Below, piece after piece: positions 8,982-17,338 of a stretch of DNA of 64,000 bases. The stretch lies in the IMG/VR virus record IMGVR_UViG_3300027985_000843, positions 186,001 to 250,000 of that record; one strand, 5' to 3'. The notes below the pieces were generated by a model that did not search any database, was not told where the DNA came from, and worked only from the letters and a program-made list of their open reading frames with translations. Position 1 is the stretch's first letter. Every line of letters begins with the position of its first letter. The stretch is from a virus. The position numbers were made by a program, and so were the translations under genes.

Positions 8982-9641
8982 TCAGGGGACCCACCACCGG
9001 ACTGGAGATTGACCCATCTTCTCAAGGGCCTCGTTGGCACGAGAGAAAGGGCGGCTCCCAAAGAAACCCGTGTGAGCGGACATGGGGCTCGGGTGAGGAG
9101 AGGCAATTACGGCGTGCCTGGTGGTGTCTAAAAGAGCCCTCTTGCTCTGGGCATCCTTGCCCCACAGGATGAACACCATGGGCTCCTGGCGGGCGTCAAG
9201 AGCCCGTATGACGGCATCGGTAAACGCCTCCCACCCCATTCCCCGATGAGAGCCGGGTTCATGGGCCCGCACGGTCAGAACGGTGTTGAGCAGGAACACG
9301 CCTTGGCGCACCCATGCCTCAAGACAGCCATGGGCAGGAGGAGCTGCCCAGCCAAGGTCGTAACACGCTTCCTTGTAGATGTTCCGAAGACTCGGAGGGA
9401 TGGGCATGTCTGCCGGGACGCTGAAGCTCAGCCCGTGAGCTTGACCTGCATTGTGGTAGGGGTCCTGCCCGAGGATGACCACTCGAACATCCTCCAGGGG
9501 CAGGTCAAAGGCATGGAAGATCATGCCGGACGGAGGGAAGACCGTGTTGTCTCTCCGGTCCGACGTGATGTACTTCACAAGATCTGTAAAATAGGTCTTC
9601 TTGAATTCGTTGGCGAGGGCTTGTTTCCAGGACGCGTGCAT
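8982..9641 (-). CDS. ung: Uracil-DNA glycosylase, family 1
   Basis: 219 aa, standard length for family 1 UDG. It removes uracil from DNA at the N-glycosidic bond. Motifs: GQDPYH at 58-63 (catalytic Asp60, water-activating loop), LLNTVLTV at 117-124, and HPSP at 183-186 with the catalytic His. The fit is very good along the whole length. ATG 9641 (MHASWKQ) is preferred over an ATG four codons upstream because it sits 7 nt after the early-type element GGTG-TATGTC and because Ung proteins start close to the SWK motif. A phage Ung could remove uracil from cytosine deamination or counter host base-modification stress. Confidence 0.95.
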   Translation of the reverse strand: MHASWKQALANEFKKTYFTDLVKYITSDRRDNTVFPPSGMIFHAFDLPLEDVRVVILGQDPYHNAGQAHGLSFSVPADMPIPPSLRNIYKEACYDLGWAAPPAHGCLEAWVRQGVFLLNTVLTVRAHEPGSHRGMGWEAFTDAVIRALDARQEPMVFILWGKDAQSKRALLDTTRHAVIASPHPSPMSAHTGFFGSRPFSRANEALEKMGQSPVRWWVP

Positions 9642-9648
9642 GCCCTGG

Positions 9649-9658
9649 GACATACACC
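9649..9658 (-). promoter_or_regulatory. Early-type element GGTG-TATGTC before ung
   Basis: Hexamer ends 7 nt before ATG 9641. Member of the CGGTG-TANNNN family. A leaderless mRNA is inferred. Confidence 0.5.
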
Positions 9659-9666
9659 AGGGAGGT

Positions 9667-12108
9667 CTAGATCTTGACCTCGATCTCCTTCATCTCGATC
9701 GTGCAGGAGACCTTCTTGCCAGCGACATCGATCTCGATGGTGTTCTCGTCGAGGCTGGCGAACTCCGAGAACCACACCTGCCCCACCACGACGGAGAACT
9801 TGATCTGGGCCAGCTCGAACATGAGACGTCGAGCTTCGGTTCGAGAGGCGTCGAGCTTGCCCTTGAGCCATGTGGCGAACATGTCGTCCTGGTTGGCCGC
9901 GCTCTTGTACGCGTCGGAGGCCAGGAACGCGTCGACTTCAGCAATCGCTGTTGCCATGAGGGCGACGGACGGCGTCAAGAGATCCACAACCGAGGCCGTC
10001 TTGTCCTTGCTCTTCTTGAGCTTCTCGGCGGCCTTGGTGATGCCTTCCTGGGCCTTCGCCAATGTGGGCAGGCTCGACAGCCCCTTGAGCTTCACATTCA
10101 GTTCCTTGCCCATGTACACGTCGGAGGCGTCAGCTTGCACAGTCTTGGGCCCGAAGCCATTGTAGTCCGTGATGCCTTCCTCCTGAAGCCACGCGGCGGC
10201 GACGTCTCCGTAGACGACCTTGAAGCCCTCCGACTTCTTGGGGAACTTCTCCTTCAGGATGCTGTTGAAGACCTTCTGGTCGGCCTTAGCTTGAAGCATC
10301 TCGTACGTCTTGCGGGCCACGACGGCAGCGCTCACGGAGTTGACCATCTTGCGGTTGATCACGGGGATCTTGAGAAGGTCCACCACGAAGGACACGGGGC
10401 GCCCCGTGCCTGCCTTCTTGATGCGGGTACGTGCCTGCTCCACCGTCTCTCCGTCGATGTTGAGAATGGCTTCCATCGGCATGCCCGCCTCCCGCATCTG
10501 ACGCACGGTGCCCGCCGTCATGCGTACTGGGAGACGCGTGACGTTGACGATGCCGTCCTTGACGATCGTGTAGTTCCGATGGATGTATGTCGGGAACTTC
10601 ATGGGCAGCTTCTTCGCCATCTCGGCCGGCACTCGCTTCGAGATGTCCACCACGCCTTCCTTGCGAATGAGAATGCTGATGTTGGGACGGGTCTCGTTGA
10701 ACGTGAGGTTGCTGACCGGGTAGCCATTGGGCTCGTCCTCGAAGTCGAACGACAGCGGAGGCAGGCGATCGAGTTGCTTCTCCAGGGCGGAAATCTCCTT
10801 CTTCAGCTCCTTGCACTTGGCCTTGTCGTTCTCGGAGGCGAGCTGCTCCTTGAGGTCCTCCAGTCTCTTGACGTCGGGATCGAGCTGCGGTCGACCGATA
10901 CGCTTGTACTCGAAGTCCTTGCTGTCGAGCAGCACACGGTTGTCGTCATCCGAGGCGAGGATTCGAAGGAAGTCGAACACAGTGAAGGCGTCCTCGGACG
11001 GCACCTTGTTCGGGTCCCACCCATTCTCGAACCGGCCCTCGCCATACGCAGCGGTCTGCGTGGCCGCCATGAACTCGTTGTACTTCTGCTTGCCGAAGCA
11101 CCCGCTGAACTGCTCGATGAACCGGACATCGCCAAGAGCCCCGAGAAGGGGTAGGACGATATTGGACTTCATGCGAAGAGCGAACAGAGTGGTGGCCGCG
11201 TACGCTGTAGCAACGCAGGCAGGATCGGAGGTCTTCGGATTCTTGGCAGCGATTTTCGAGACGTCCACCAGATTACCGTCATCCTTGCCCACAGAGGACG
11301 AAGAGAGATAGGCGATCCACTGGAGGTCCTTGGGGGCCGAGATCTTGCCACCGGTCACCTCGTAGCTGATGAGATCCTTGTCGGTGGTCGCCGTGAAGAC
11401 GAAGCCCTCGATGGGATCGCCCTCCACCTTGACCTCGACCCGAGGGGCGGTCGACACCGTCTGGGTAAGCTTGCCCTCGAAGACGGGGGCGTACTTGTTG
11501 AAGTCCTCAGCGAAGATGAGGGTGCCGCCGGCCTTCTGAGCCATGGCCGTGAGCAGCTGACGATCCGCGTAATGGCCGTATTCGACGATGGTGATCGATC
11601 CGAGCTTGCCCGAGAGCGACTCCATCGTGCTGAGGATCTCGGCTCGACCCCACTGGTTGTCGTAACCGTCGCTCATGAAGAAGAGACTGAACGCACTCCC
11701 GGGACGCTTCTTGGATACGCGATCCACGAGCTTGGCGGCCTCTTCCAGGGGCTCTTTGAACCCAGTGAGGCCGATGGGCCTCAGCCACCGATCGATGGCC
11801 GCATTGACGTCCTGGAGGTCCGTGAGGGTGGCAACCGGTTCGGCTTCCAACAGAACACCGAACTGACGCCGACCCGAGAACCAGATGACACTGATGGTGT
11901 CTTCCTGGGCGAGCAGCTTGGGGAGCTTCTTCTTGAGCTGTTCTCTGATTCGAGGGAGGTCGTAGTACATCGACCCCGAACAATCGATGACCACCAGGTG
12001 ATTCGTGGGGGTCTTGACGGGCTTGGCTACCTTCTTGGGTTCCGACCCAAGGGTCTGTCTGACGAGATAGAGGTTGGGTGCAATCTTGTACGACTTGGTT
12101 GAATCCAT
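9667..12108 (-). CDS. von Willebrand factor A domain protein
   Basis: 813 aa. ATG 12108 chosen: GGAG lies 8 nt upstream, while the in-frame GTG at 12150 has no RBS and falls on the promoter-like element. vWA domain at about 35-215 with a complete MIDAS: D42-C-S44-G-S46 and the later FFMSDGYDNQ loop. vWA domains bind metal and mediate protein complexes. Residues 215-430 form a second conserved part; around 400-440 is a Lys/Glu coiled coil; the last 350 residues have no known motif but include VPAEMAKKLPMKFPTYIHRN and several helices. No ATPase (MoxR-type) partner is visible in the window. The gene has its own early-type promoter although surrounded by late genes. Role unknown; a partner-binding or host-takeover function is inferred. 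Confidence 0.8.
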   Translation of the reverse strand: MDSTKSYKIAPNLYLVRQTLGSEPKKVAKPVKTPTNHLVVIDCSGSMYYDLPRIREQLKKKLPKLLAQEDTISVIWFSGRRQFGVLLEAEPVATLTDLQDVNAAIDRWLRPIGLTGFKEPLEEAAKLVDRVSKKRPGSAFSLFFMSDGYDNQWGRAEILSTMESLSGKLGSITIVEYGHYADRQLLTAMAQKAGGTLIFAEDFNKYAPVFEGKLTQTVSTAPRVEVKVEGDPIEGFVFTATTDKDLISYEVTGGKISAPKDLQWIAYLSSSSVGKDDGNLVDVSKIAAKNPKTSDPACVATAYAATTLFALRMKSNIVLPLLGALGDVRFIEQFSGCFGKQKYNEFMAATQTAAYGEGRFENGWDPNKVPSEDAFTVFDFLRILASDDDNRVLLDSKDFEYKRIGRPQLDPDVKRLEDLKEQLASENDKAKCKELKKEISALEKQLDRLPPLSFDFEDEPNGYPVSNLTFNETRPNISILIRKEGVVDISKRVPAEMAKKLPMKFPTYIHRNYTIVKDGIVNVTRLPVRMTAGTVRQMREAGMPMEAILNIDGETVEQARTRIKKAGTGRPVSFVVDLLKIPVINRKMVNSVSAAVVARKTYEMLQAKADQKVFNSILKEKFPKKSEGFKVVYGDVAAAWLQEEGITDYNGFGPKTVQADASDVYMGKELNVKLKGLSSLPTLAKAQEGITKAAEKLKKSKDKTASVVDLLTPSVALMATAIAEVDAFLASDAYKSAANQDDMFATWLKGKLDASRTEARRLMFELAQIKFSVVVGQVWFSEFASLDENTIEIDVAGKKVSCTIEMKEIEVKI

Positions 12109-12141
12109 GATGCTGTCTCCGAGGGTAAAATTCCCACGAAG

Positions 12142-12152
12142 AACATACACCG
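12142..12152 (-). promoter_or_regulatory. Early-type element CGGTG-TATGTT before vWA gene
   Basis: Same CGGTG-TANNNN motif, here with a 33-nt leader containing an RBS before ATG 12108. Confidence 0.45.
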
Positions 12153-12169
12153 GGGACCACCCCGAGCCA

Positions 12170-12364
12170 TCAGATTTTTCGCGTAACCACCACGCCTCTG
12201 AACTCGAAATCGTTCCGCTTGCAATCGGGATTCATGCAGGCCGCCCCGGACACAACAGAGTCACACACGAGGCACCTGTTCTGGAGCTTTTGCCTCTCGA
12301 AGCACTCGTCACAGATGTCGCCCCCCTGAGGGATTTCTTGCTCTTTGCAGCTCAGACACTTCAT
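12170..12364 (-). CDS. Small double zinc-ribbon protein
   Basis: 64 aa with four Cys pairs: C3-x2-C6, C18-x2-C21, C31-x2-C34 and C43-x4-C48, so two zinc knuckles can form. Starts at ATG 12364, 8 nt after GGTG-TATCCT. No RBS is evident, in line with a leaderless start. First gene of the cassette that includes vWA and ung. Such proteins often bind nucleic acid or RNA polymerase; no specific role can be assigned. Confidence 0.75.
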   Translation of the reverse strand: MKCLSCKEQEIPQGGDICDECFERQKLQNRCLVCDSVVSGAACMNPDCKRNDFEFRGVVVTRKI

Positions 12365-12372
12365 GAGCCACG

Positions 12373-12382
12373 AGGATACACC
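12373..12382 (-). promoter_or_regulatory. Early-type element GGTG-TATCCT
   Basis: 8 nt before ATG 12364 of the zinc-ribbon gene; first promoter-like site downstream of the capsid-gene hairpin. Confidence 0.45.
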
Positions 12383-12425
12383 AATCAGGAACAGCTCTCA
12401 AACCCAACCTGCCGTGAAATGGGGA

Positions 12426-12454
12426 AGGCCGCCTCAGGTTTCCCTGGGCGGCCT
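12426..12454 (-). terminator. Strong hairpin after major capsid gene
   Basis: Outer arms AGGCCGCC / GGCGGCCT (8 bp), inner AGG/CCT pairing, GAAA-type loop. It lies about 30 nt after the capsid stop codon and is followed by CUUCCCC rather than a U-run. Probable terminator or 3' stabiliser for the abundant capsid mRNA. Confidence 0.65.
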
Positions 12455-12483
12455 AGAAGGCGAGGTTGTCGAAGGACCGGCTA

Positions 12484-13365
12484 CTAGAACCGGGTGATGA
12501 CCATGCGGGTGAGACCGCGCGGGTTGAAGGCACCGATGCCCACGTTTTCGAAGCAGGAGAAGCCGATCGTGCGGGCCTTCGGGTCGTCCGCCGACAGCAC
12601 GGTCAGTTCCGTACGGACGGGGAAGCGGCCGAAGTTCTCGGGCTCTGCGCAGATGTACACGTAGCCGGCCGGAACCAGACGCGACGTGATGATCTGGGCA
12701 CCCCACAGGGTGGCCTGGAGGCCAGTCTTGAGCAGGGTCGCCTGCGACTCGATGTCGAGGATGTCACGGCCGAACTTGCGGATGTCCGCGTAGTCCACCG
12801 CGTTCATGTAGATGCGGGCGACGCGCAGGTCGTGACGCTCCACCTCGGCGAAGGCATCTGCGAGGACGCTCGGGGAGATGGGGGCGACGACGGCGACGTC
12901 CGGGTTGGTCTGGCCCGGCAGGGTGTCGAAGCCGGACACTGCGATGGAGTCCAGAACCGCGAAGACACGCTCGTCCTCCGCCGCCTGGATCTGCGCCTTG
13001 GCGAGGTCCTGGCTGCGTTCGATCAGGTCGAAGCGACGCTCCTTGATCTGGGTCAGGGGGATCTCGGGGTTCGAAGCGATCTCGAACAACGGGAAGATGA
13101 CTCGACGCGGCTTCTGCACCGCGAGGATGTTCTCACCCTCTTCGCCGACGACGAACGCCGTGACCTCGGGGTCCTTATCGTAGATGGGGAGGGCCCCATC
13201 AGGCAACCCCTCGACGGCGAAGGTCTTGCGGCCCACTGCCGTGTAGTCTCTGCGGAGACGGAGGGGCTGAATCATCGAAGCGGCAAGCTTCGCACGACCG
13301 GCGGCCGTCTTGATGTACTCCGAGATGACCTTTTGCTTTTGCTCGTTGCTGATTTGCTGGTCCAT
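12484..13365 (-). CDS. Major capsid protein (HK97 fold)
   Basis: 293 aa, start ATG 13365 with AGGAG 7 nt upstream. Helical N-terminal segment (about 1-60), then the mixed alpha/beta body with VARIYMNAVDYADIR (P-domain) and GAQIITSRLVPAGYVYI and the C-terminal GIGAFNPRGLTRMVI, all typical of HK97-type capsid proteins of large phages. A strong hairpin follows the gene. Upstream genes are a small head-associated protein, a Gln-rich scaffold candidate and a prohead protease, the usual head-gene order. No cleavage site was determined. Confidence 0.85.
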   Translation of the reverse strand: MDQQISNEQKQKVISEYIKTAAGRAKLAASMIQPLRLRRDYTAVGRKTFAVEGLPDGALPIYDKDPEVTAFVVGEEGENILAVQKPRRVIFPLFEIASNPEIPLTQIKERRFDLIERSQDLAKAQIQAAEDERVFAVLDSIAVSGFDTLPGQTNPDVAVVAPISPSVLADAFAEVERHDLRVARIYMNAVDYADIRKFGRDILDIESQATLLKTGLQATLWGAQIITSRLVPAGYVYICAEPENFGRFPVRTELTVLSADDPKARTIGFSCFENVGIGAFNPRGLTRMVITRF

Positions 13366-13411
13366 GTCTTTTCTCCTAGCGGATGATCCTTTTGGTTACG
13401 GGTTTCCTCCG

Positions 13412-14035
13412 CTAGATCCGGAGATCCAGCACCATCAGGGAGTTGTTGGCGTCCGGGGCGACCTTGAGGATGCCCACCAAGGTGACGAAGTCGGGGTCGT
13501 TCTGCCCCGCGACGTTGTATTGATACGCGTCTTGGATTCGGTTGGTCAGGAGACCATTGACCGAAGCGTAGAGTGCATCACCGGACGCGTAGGTCAGAGC
13601 GGTGCTGGCGCCGACCTGGATCTGCGTCTCCCAGAGGGTGACTCCGACGACGCCCTGACCGGAAGCGTAGGGCCCACGACCGGAGGCGACTCCGGGGGTG
13701 TTCTCGTACGCATTGCCGACCGCGTCGTTCAAGAAGAGGCCGAGCGGCTTCTGTCCGGCCTGGTAGGCAGCGGTCACGAGGACCGGGCCGCCGTGGTACC
13801 CGTTGCCCTGGTCCGGTCGCGTGAAGGCGATCGTGGCACCGAGGATACCGACCTTGGTGATACCCGAGAGGGTCGTCGAAACGTTTGCGGTGGTCGTGAC
13901 GACCGGCGGATTGGCCTGCGTGAACGCATCTGCCGTAAGGATTCCCATCGAATTGCGAATCCCCATGTGGAACAGATGAATTCTGGAGCTGGTTTCCGCG
14001 AAGTCGCCCGAGCCCTGTCCTTGCGCTAGAGGCAT
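13412..14035 (-). CDS. Head decoration or capsid-associated protein (inferred)
   Basis: 207 aa, ATG 14035 with AAGGAGAG upstream. Gly/Ala/Thr/Val-rich, low Lys, one long beta-rich domain; typical composition of capsid decoration or stabilising proteins. It lies 46 nt before the major capsid gene and has its own strong RBS, which suggests high expression. No catalytic motif or signal peptide. It could instead be a minor head protein. Confidence 0.55.
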   Translation of the reverse strand: MPLAQGQGSGDFAETSSRIHLFHMGIRNSMGILTADAFTQANPPVVTTTANVSTTLSGITKVGILGATIAFTRPDQGNGYHGGPVLVTAAYQAGQKPLGLFLNDAVGNAYENTPGVASGRGPYASGQGVVGVTLWETQIQVGASTALTYASGDALYASVNGLLTNRIQDAYQYNVAGQNDPDFVTLVGILKVAPDANNSLMVLDLRI

Positions 14036-14114
14036 GTTGTTCTCTCCTTACGAAACTCTTGACTTTGGCTGGGGTTGACTCATCTACATTTTCATCTGGG
14101 GGTTCGCTGGGGTC

Positions 14115-15350
14115 CTACCCTTCCGGGTTGAAGACGCCAGACACGTCGGGAGCCGACCGCCACAGTCCGGAGAGCGAGTCGACTTCAGAAGAAGTCGTCG
14201 ATCCCTCGGAGTGGGCACCTGCTCCACCAATCTGCGAGACACCACCGGACGGGCGGGTTCCCACCGTCCGCACGGATGCGTTTCTGACGTTGGGCGGCGG
14301 GGCCATGGGAGCCACCGGCATGCCGCTCTGGATGGCCTGGGCCTGTCGGGCTTGACGGACCTCGGGGTTGCTGGCGAACAGCGCGGAGAGGGTGTCACCC
14401 TCTTCCTGCGAGAGCATCACCTCGCCGATGTCCATCGGGGCACCTTCGAGTTGGACGTCCATCTCGGGGACCTGCTGCTGCATCGGACTGTCGTCCTGAA
14501 GCATCTGGTCGAGGATCTGGTCATCGCTCTGTTGCTGCATCTGCTGTTGCTGACCCGGCTGTTGCTGACCCAGCTGTTGCTGCACTTGCTGTTGCGGGCC
14601 CTGGCCCATCTGCTGAATGGCCTGTTGTACGGCCTGTTGCACCATCTGCTGGACCTGGTCCGCCGAGATCATCTGGTTGCCGCAGGCTTGCTTCTGGCCC
14701 TGCTGCTGACCCTGGTCGGAGTCGCCGCCCTGGTCATCCTGGTCCTGATCGTCGTTGGCTTGCTTGGCCTGTTGACCTTGCTGCTGACCCTGGTCGGAGT
14801 CGCCGCCCTGGTCATCCTGGTCCTGGTCCTGGGACGCCTTCTTGTCGCCCTTGTCGTCGCCCTTGTCGTCGCCCTTGTCGTCGCCCTTGTTCTTCTTCTG
14901 TTGCTCCAAGAACTCGGGCGGGAGCTGACCGGCGGTCTGGATGCGCTCACTCGTCTCGACAAGGTCCTTGTCGGGGAGGTGCATCAGGGCGGCGGCCTGG
15001 AATTCGAGCATCGATTCATCCGCAGAGGGGAGCATGTGACGTGCGACGCGAAGGCAGATCTCGCCCTTCTTGTGCAGGGTCTCCATGTCGACACCGGCGG
15101 TCTTGAAGGTGTCATTGCGGAAGTCGGGCATCCCGATCTCGTTCCGCCTCGTCTCGCCGCCGGACTGTTCTGCTTCCCAAGTGTCCGTCGAAGGGTGGAC
15201 GTCTTCGGCGAACTCGGAAGGACCACCGGTCGTGTACTTGTCAGCGGCCGGCTGCTGTTGCAGGTGGTCCTGGTTCATGGCTCGGGGGTCTTCTGCGACC
15301 TTACCGTTACCGGCTCCCGTAGTCCTTGCCCAAGTGGTGCGCTTACGCAT
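14115..15350 (-). CDS. Gln-rich probable prohead scaffold protein
   Basis: 411 aa. ATG 15350 (MRKRTTW) chosen for its AGGAGAA RBS; an in-frame ATG at 15371 lacks one. Residues 80-160 hold a helical domain (EICLRVARHMLPSADESM). About 160-310 is a low-complexity tract of Asp, Gln, Lys and Gly with two near-identical 15-19-residue repeats, then poly-Gln-rich segments. The C-terminus is Pro/Ser/Gly. Position between protease and capsid, high charge and helix content fit a scaffolding or core protein that is degraded during maturation. Not confirmed by any family motif. Confidence 0.6.
   Translation of the reverse strand: MRKRTTWARTTGAGNGKVAEDPRAMNQDHLQQQPAADKYTTGGPSEFAEDVHPSTDTWEAEQSGGETRRNEIGMPDFRNDTFKTAGVDMETLHKKGEICLRVARHMLPSADESMLEFQAAALMHLPDKDLVETSERIQTAGQLPPEFLEQQKKNKGDDKGDDKGDDKGDKKASQDQDQDDQGGDSDQGQQQGQQAKQANDDQDQDDQGGDSDQGQQQGQKQACGNQMISADQVQQMVQQAVQQAIQQMGQGPQQQVQQQLGQQQPGQQQQMQQQSDDQILDQMLQDDSPMQQQVPEMDVQLEGAPMDIGEVMLSQEEGDTLSALFASNPEVRQARQAQAIQSGMPVAPMAPPPNVRNASVRTVGTRPSGGVSQIGGAGAHSEGSTTSSEVDSLSGLWRSAPDVSGVFNPEG
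14702..14825 (-). repeat. Direct repeat inside scaffold gene
   Basis: Two nearly identical 46-bp copies at 14702-14747 and 14780-14825, 78 nt apart, in frame, so the protein carries the Asp/Gln repeat twice. Next to it, 14850-14888 has a 12-bp unit (CTTGTCGTCGCC on the plus strand) repeated about three times. Slippage-prone coding sequence. Confidence 0.85.
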
Positions 15351-15378
15351 GATGTCACTTCTCCTGCCCATGGAGGGC

Positions 15379-15392
15379 GTATAAAGAGAATC
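15379..15392 (-). promoter_or_regulatory. Candidate late promoter element GATTCTCTTTATAC
   Basis: Lies about 30 nt before ATG 15350 of the scaffold gene and overlaps no recognised coding sequence except the end of the protease leader side. Resembles 18846 (GATTCTATTTATTC) and 20963 (GATTCTATACGCCC). Function inferred. Confidence 0.45.
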
Positions 15393-15393
15393 A

Positions 15394-16884
15394 CTACGCC
15401 CGGGAGCCCAGGTCGTACAATCTTCCCTTTGCCAACAGAGTGTCCTCTTCAGACCTCATCAATTCCCTACCCAATACCCGACGGCACGCTGCCAGGTAGC
15501 TCTTTTCATTTTCATAGGGGGCGAAGCCTCCGACAGCGACAATTGCACGATACAGGCGAGATTCGCCTGCTACCTTTGGAGTACCTTGGAACGTGTCGAG
15601 GAACCGAGACATTGCCAGGAAGTCCACACCCTTCAAACGGTCTGATGCTTGAACACACTTCCAGCCACCCCTGCGGTATAGAAGGAATCCAAACAAGACG
15701 CGGCGGGCAGTGTCACTACTACCCAACTTCGCAACGACCGCTCTGGAGATGCCTACCCATTGAGGGCTGGACATTGCTTCCTTCCTCAAGGTCTCATTGA
15801 GGTTTTCCTGAAGGTCAGCGTCAGGAGTCTCTCCGTCGCCCATCTCGTTGCGGACCTTTTTCAAGGCTTTTTCACGAAGGTACTCGGCGACGTCATTGAC
15901 TGCATCTTGCAGTGGGTCCTTCTGAGGTGCAGGTGTGGAAGAACCACCCTGACCTTGACCTTGACCCTGACTGTCATCACCGAAGTCAAAAGCTGCACGA
16001 AGGCTTGCAGCCCTCTGCATGACGCCTTTGTCGGCCATCCTCGTGGGTTGAGAAAAGGCAACCTGAATACGTGACCCGAGTGCCTTGACTTGGTCAGGGG
16101 TCAGGATGTTTCGAAGCACCGCACCGGTAAAGGCGGGGTTGGCTACCCATGACGCCTCGATGAACTTGACACTTCCAGGCTCGGCGTTGATGTGACCACA
16201 GATCTCAGCGATCCGACGATTCTTGCCAAGCTCGTCGGTGAAGGAGTTGCCCTTCTGGTACCGAATGTGTGAGCACAGCTGCGTCTCGTCCTCGGCCTTG
16301 TTTCCACACTTGGAGCAGAGGGTGAAGGCGACTTGACAACCCATGGACAGGGTTTGAAGTTCACCTGACTCAACTGCCGCAATGAGCGGCCTGTGCTTGC
16401 GGTCGGTAGCAACGAGGATATCGACATAGATCGAGTCCCCGATGTCCCTCGCAGCTGCGTCGAGGATCTTGCCCTTGGACAGCTCGGGGATCTGCAAGTG
16501 CTCGACGTAGTTCTCACCACCAGTGAAGGTGCGATAGGTCGCGAGCAGAAGCTTTCGCTCCCAGCTGTCATGGTTGTTGTTGACGTACTGACTCGTCTCG
16601 GGCTTGATCAGAAAGTCAGCGTACTGACGATTGATCTGGAAGCCGTCCACCATCTGTGTGCCCAACTTGACATTGGGTGGCGCCTCCGTGTCCACGGAAG
16701 CAATGATGGTGCAATGACTCAGCATGTACTGGTCAGGATGGAACTGCTGAAGCACGACCTCCGACGCCTGTCGAGTGCCGAAGGCCGAGCCGAGTTGCAT
16801 CGCTGTGGCCCGGACCGAGTCCCACACATCCATGGTGATGGAGGGCTTGATGACGGCCGCGTTGGCGTACTTCAGGAATGCCAT
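15394..16884 (-). CDS. Prohead maturation protease
   Basis: 496 aa, ATG 16884 overlapping the stop of the upstream gene. Residues 95-260 show the serine-protease core of phage prohead proteases: H105 in NNNHDSW, and S180 in GELQTLSMGC, matching the HK97-like pattern of His and a Ser in a (V/L)SxG strand. An inserted zinc-like motif (C190-x2-C193, C204-x-H) is also present. ATYRTFTGGENYVEH and EASWVANPAFTGAV are strongly conserved-looking core segments. The C-terminal 240 residues (with a Gly/Gln tract) may be a scaffold-binding or delivery tail. It cleaves scaffold and capsid precursors during head maturation, as inferred from the family. Confidence 0.8.
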   Translation of the reverse strand: MAFLKYANAAVIKPSITMDVWDSVRATAMQLGSAFGTRQASEVVLQQFHPDQYMLSHCTIIASVDTEAPPNVKLGTQMVDGFQINRQYADFLIKPETSQYVNNNHDSWERKLLLATYRTFTGGENYVEHLQIPELSKGKILDAAARDIGDSIYVDILVATDRKHRPLIAAVESGELQTLSMGCQVAFTLCSKCGNKAEDETQLCSHIRYQKGNSFTDELGKNRRIAEICGHINAEPGSVKFIEASWVANPAFTGAVLRNILTPDQVKALGSRIQVAFSQPTRMADKGVMQRAASLRAAFDFGDDSQGQGQGQGGSSTPAPQKDPLQDAVNDVAEYLREKALKKVRNEMGDGETPDADLQENLNETLRKEAMSSPQWVGISRAVVAKLGSSDTARRVLFGFLLYRRGGWKCVQASDRLKGVDFLAMSRFLDTFQGTPKVAGESRLYRAIVAVGGFAPYENEKSYLAACRRVLGRELMRSEEDTLLAKGRLYDLGSRA

Positions 16885-17336
16885 CAGATGTCACCGTATT
16901 CGCCGTCTTTGATGGCCTTTTCGTATTCCTTCGCGAGCTTCTCTGCGAGGGCCATTCGCAACGACTTGGGGAAGAGATCCGGCATCCGAGTGCCCGGAGA
17001 CGCGTGTTGCTTGATGTACTCCTTGGCGCCGGACTCGACCCAGTACATCCACAGCTTCGGGGCGAGGTTGGGGTCGTACTGGCCCTTCTTCATCTTCCGC
17101 TTGATGTTGTCGATGATGCTCTTCTTCTGGTTGTGAATCTTGCCCTCGTTCTCCATGAATAGTTCAAGGTCATCGAGAGACGCCCGATCGAAGGCAGTCA
17201 CTTCACCAGCCACGCGGAAGGCCAGGTGACGAAGGATCGCAGCGATGGGGCCGCGAGCCATCTTCTGTCTGACCAAGAGGGCTTGAACGCGAACCAACTC
17301 GTCTTGAAGCTCTTGGGGGGATGCAATCTTGTCCAT
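16884..17336 (-). CDS. Conserved unknown, helical
   Basis: 150 aa. ATG 17336 (MDKIASPQ) is preceded by GGAG; longer in-frame starts would overlap the upstream gene by 160 nt. Helical with an N-terminal coiled-coil-like part (PQELQDELVRVQALLVRQK) and a C-terminal KLWMYWVESGAKEYIKQH segment. Ends by overlapping the protease start. Probably head-related by position. No motif. Confidence 0.6.
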   Translation of the reverse strand: MDKIASPQELQDELVRVQALLVRQKMARGPIAAILRHLAFRVAGEVTAFDRASLDDLELFMENEGKIHNQKKSIIDNIKRKMKKGQYDPNLAPKLWMYWVESGAKEYIKQHASPGTRMPDLFPKSLRMALAEKLAKEYEKAIKDGEYGDI

Positions 17337-17338
17337 TT

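Noticed and set aside
9601-11154. Plus-strand ORF opposite the vWA gene
   Set aside because: Shadow of a GC-rich gene; biased third positions leave the opposite frame open. Leu/His/Arg-rich protein with no motif.
14850-14888. Short repeats resembling a CRISPR array
   Set aside because: 12-bp in-frame coding repeats without spacers; no cas operon, and the Cas4-like nuclease belongs to the recombination operon.
14211-15800. Long plus-strand ORF (529 codons) over the scaffold gene
   Set aside because: Antisense shadow of a Gln/Asp-rich gene; Leu/Val runs are only the complement of CAG/GAC repeats, and it has no RBS or homologous pattern.
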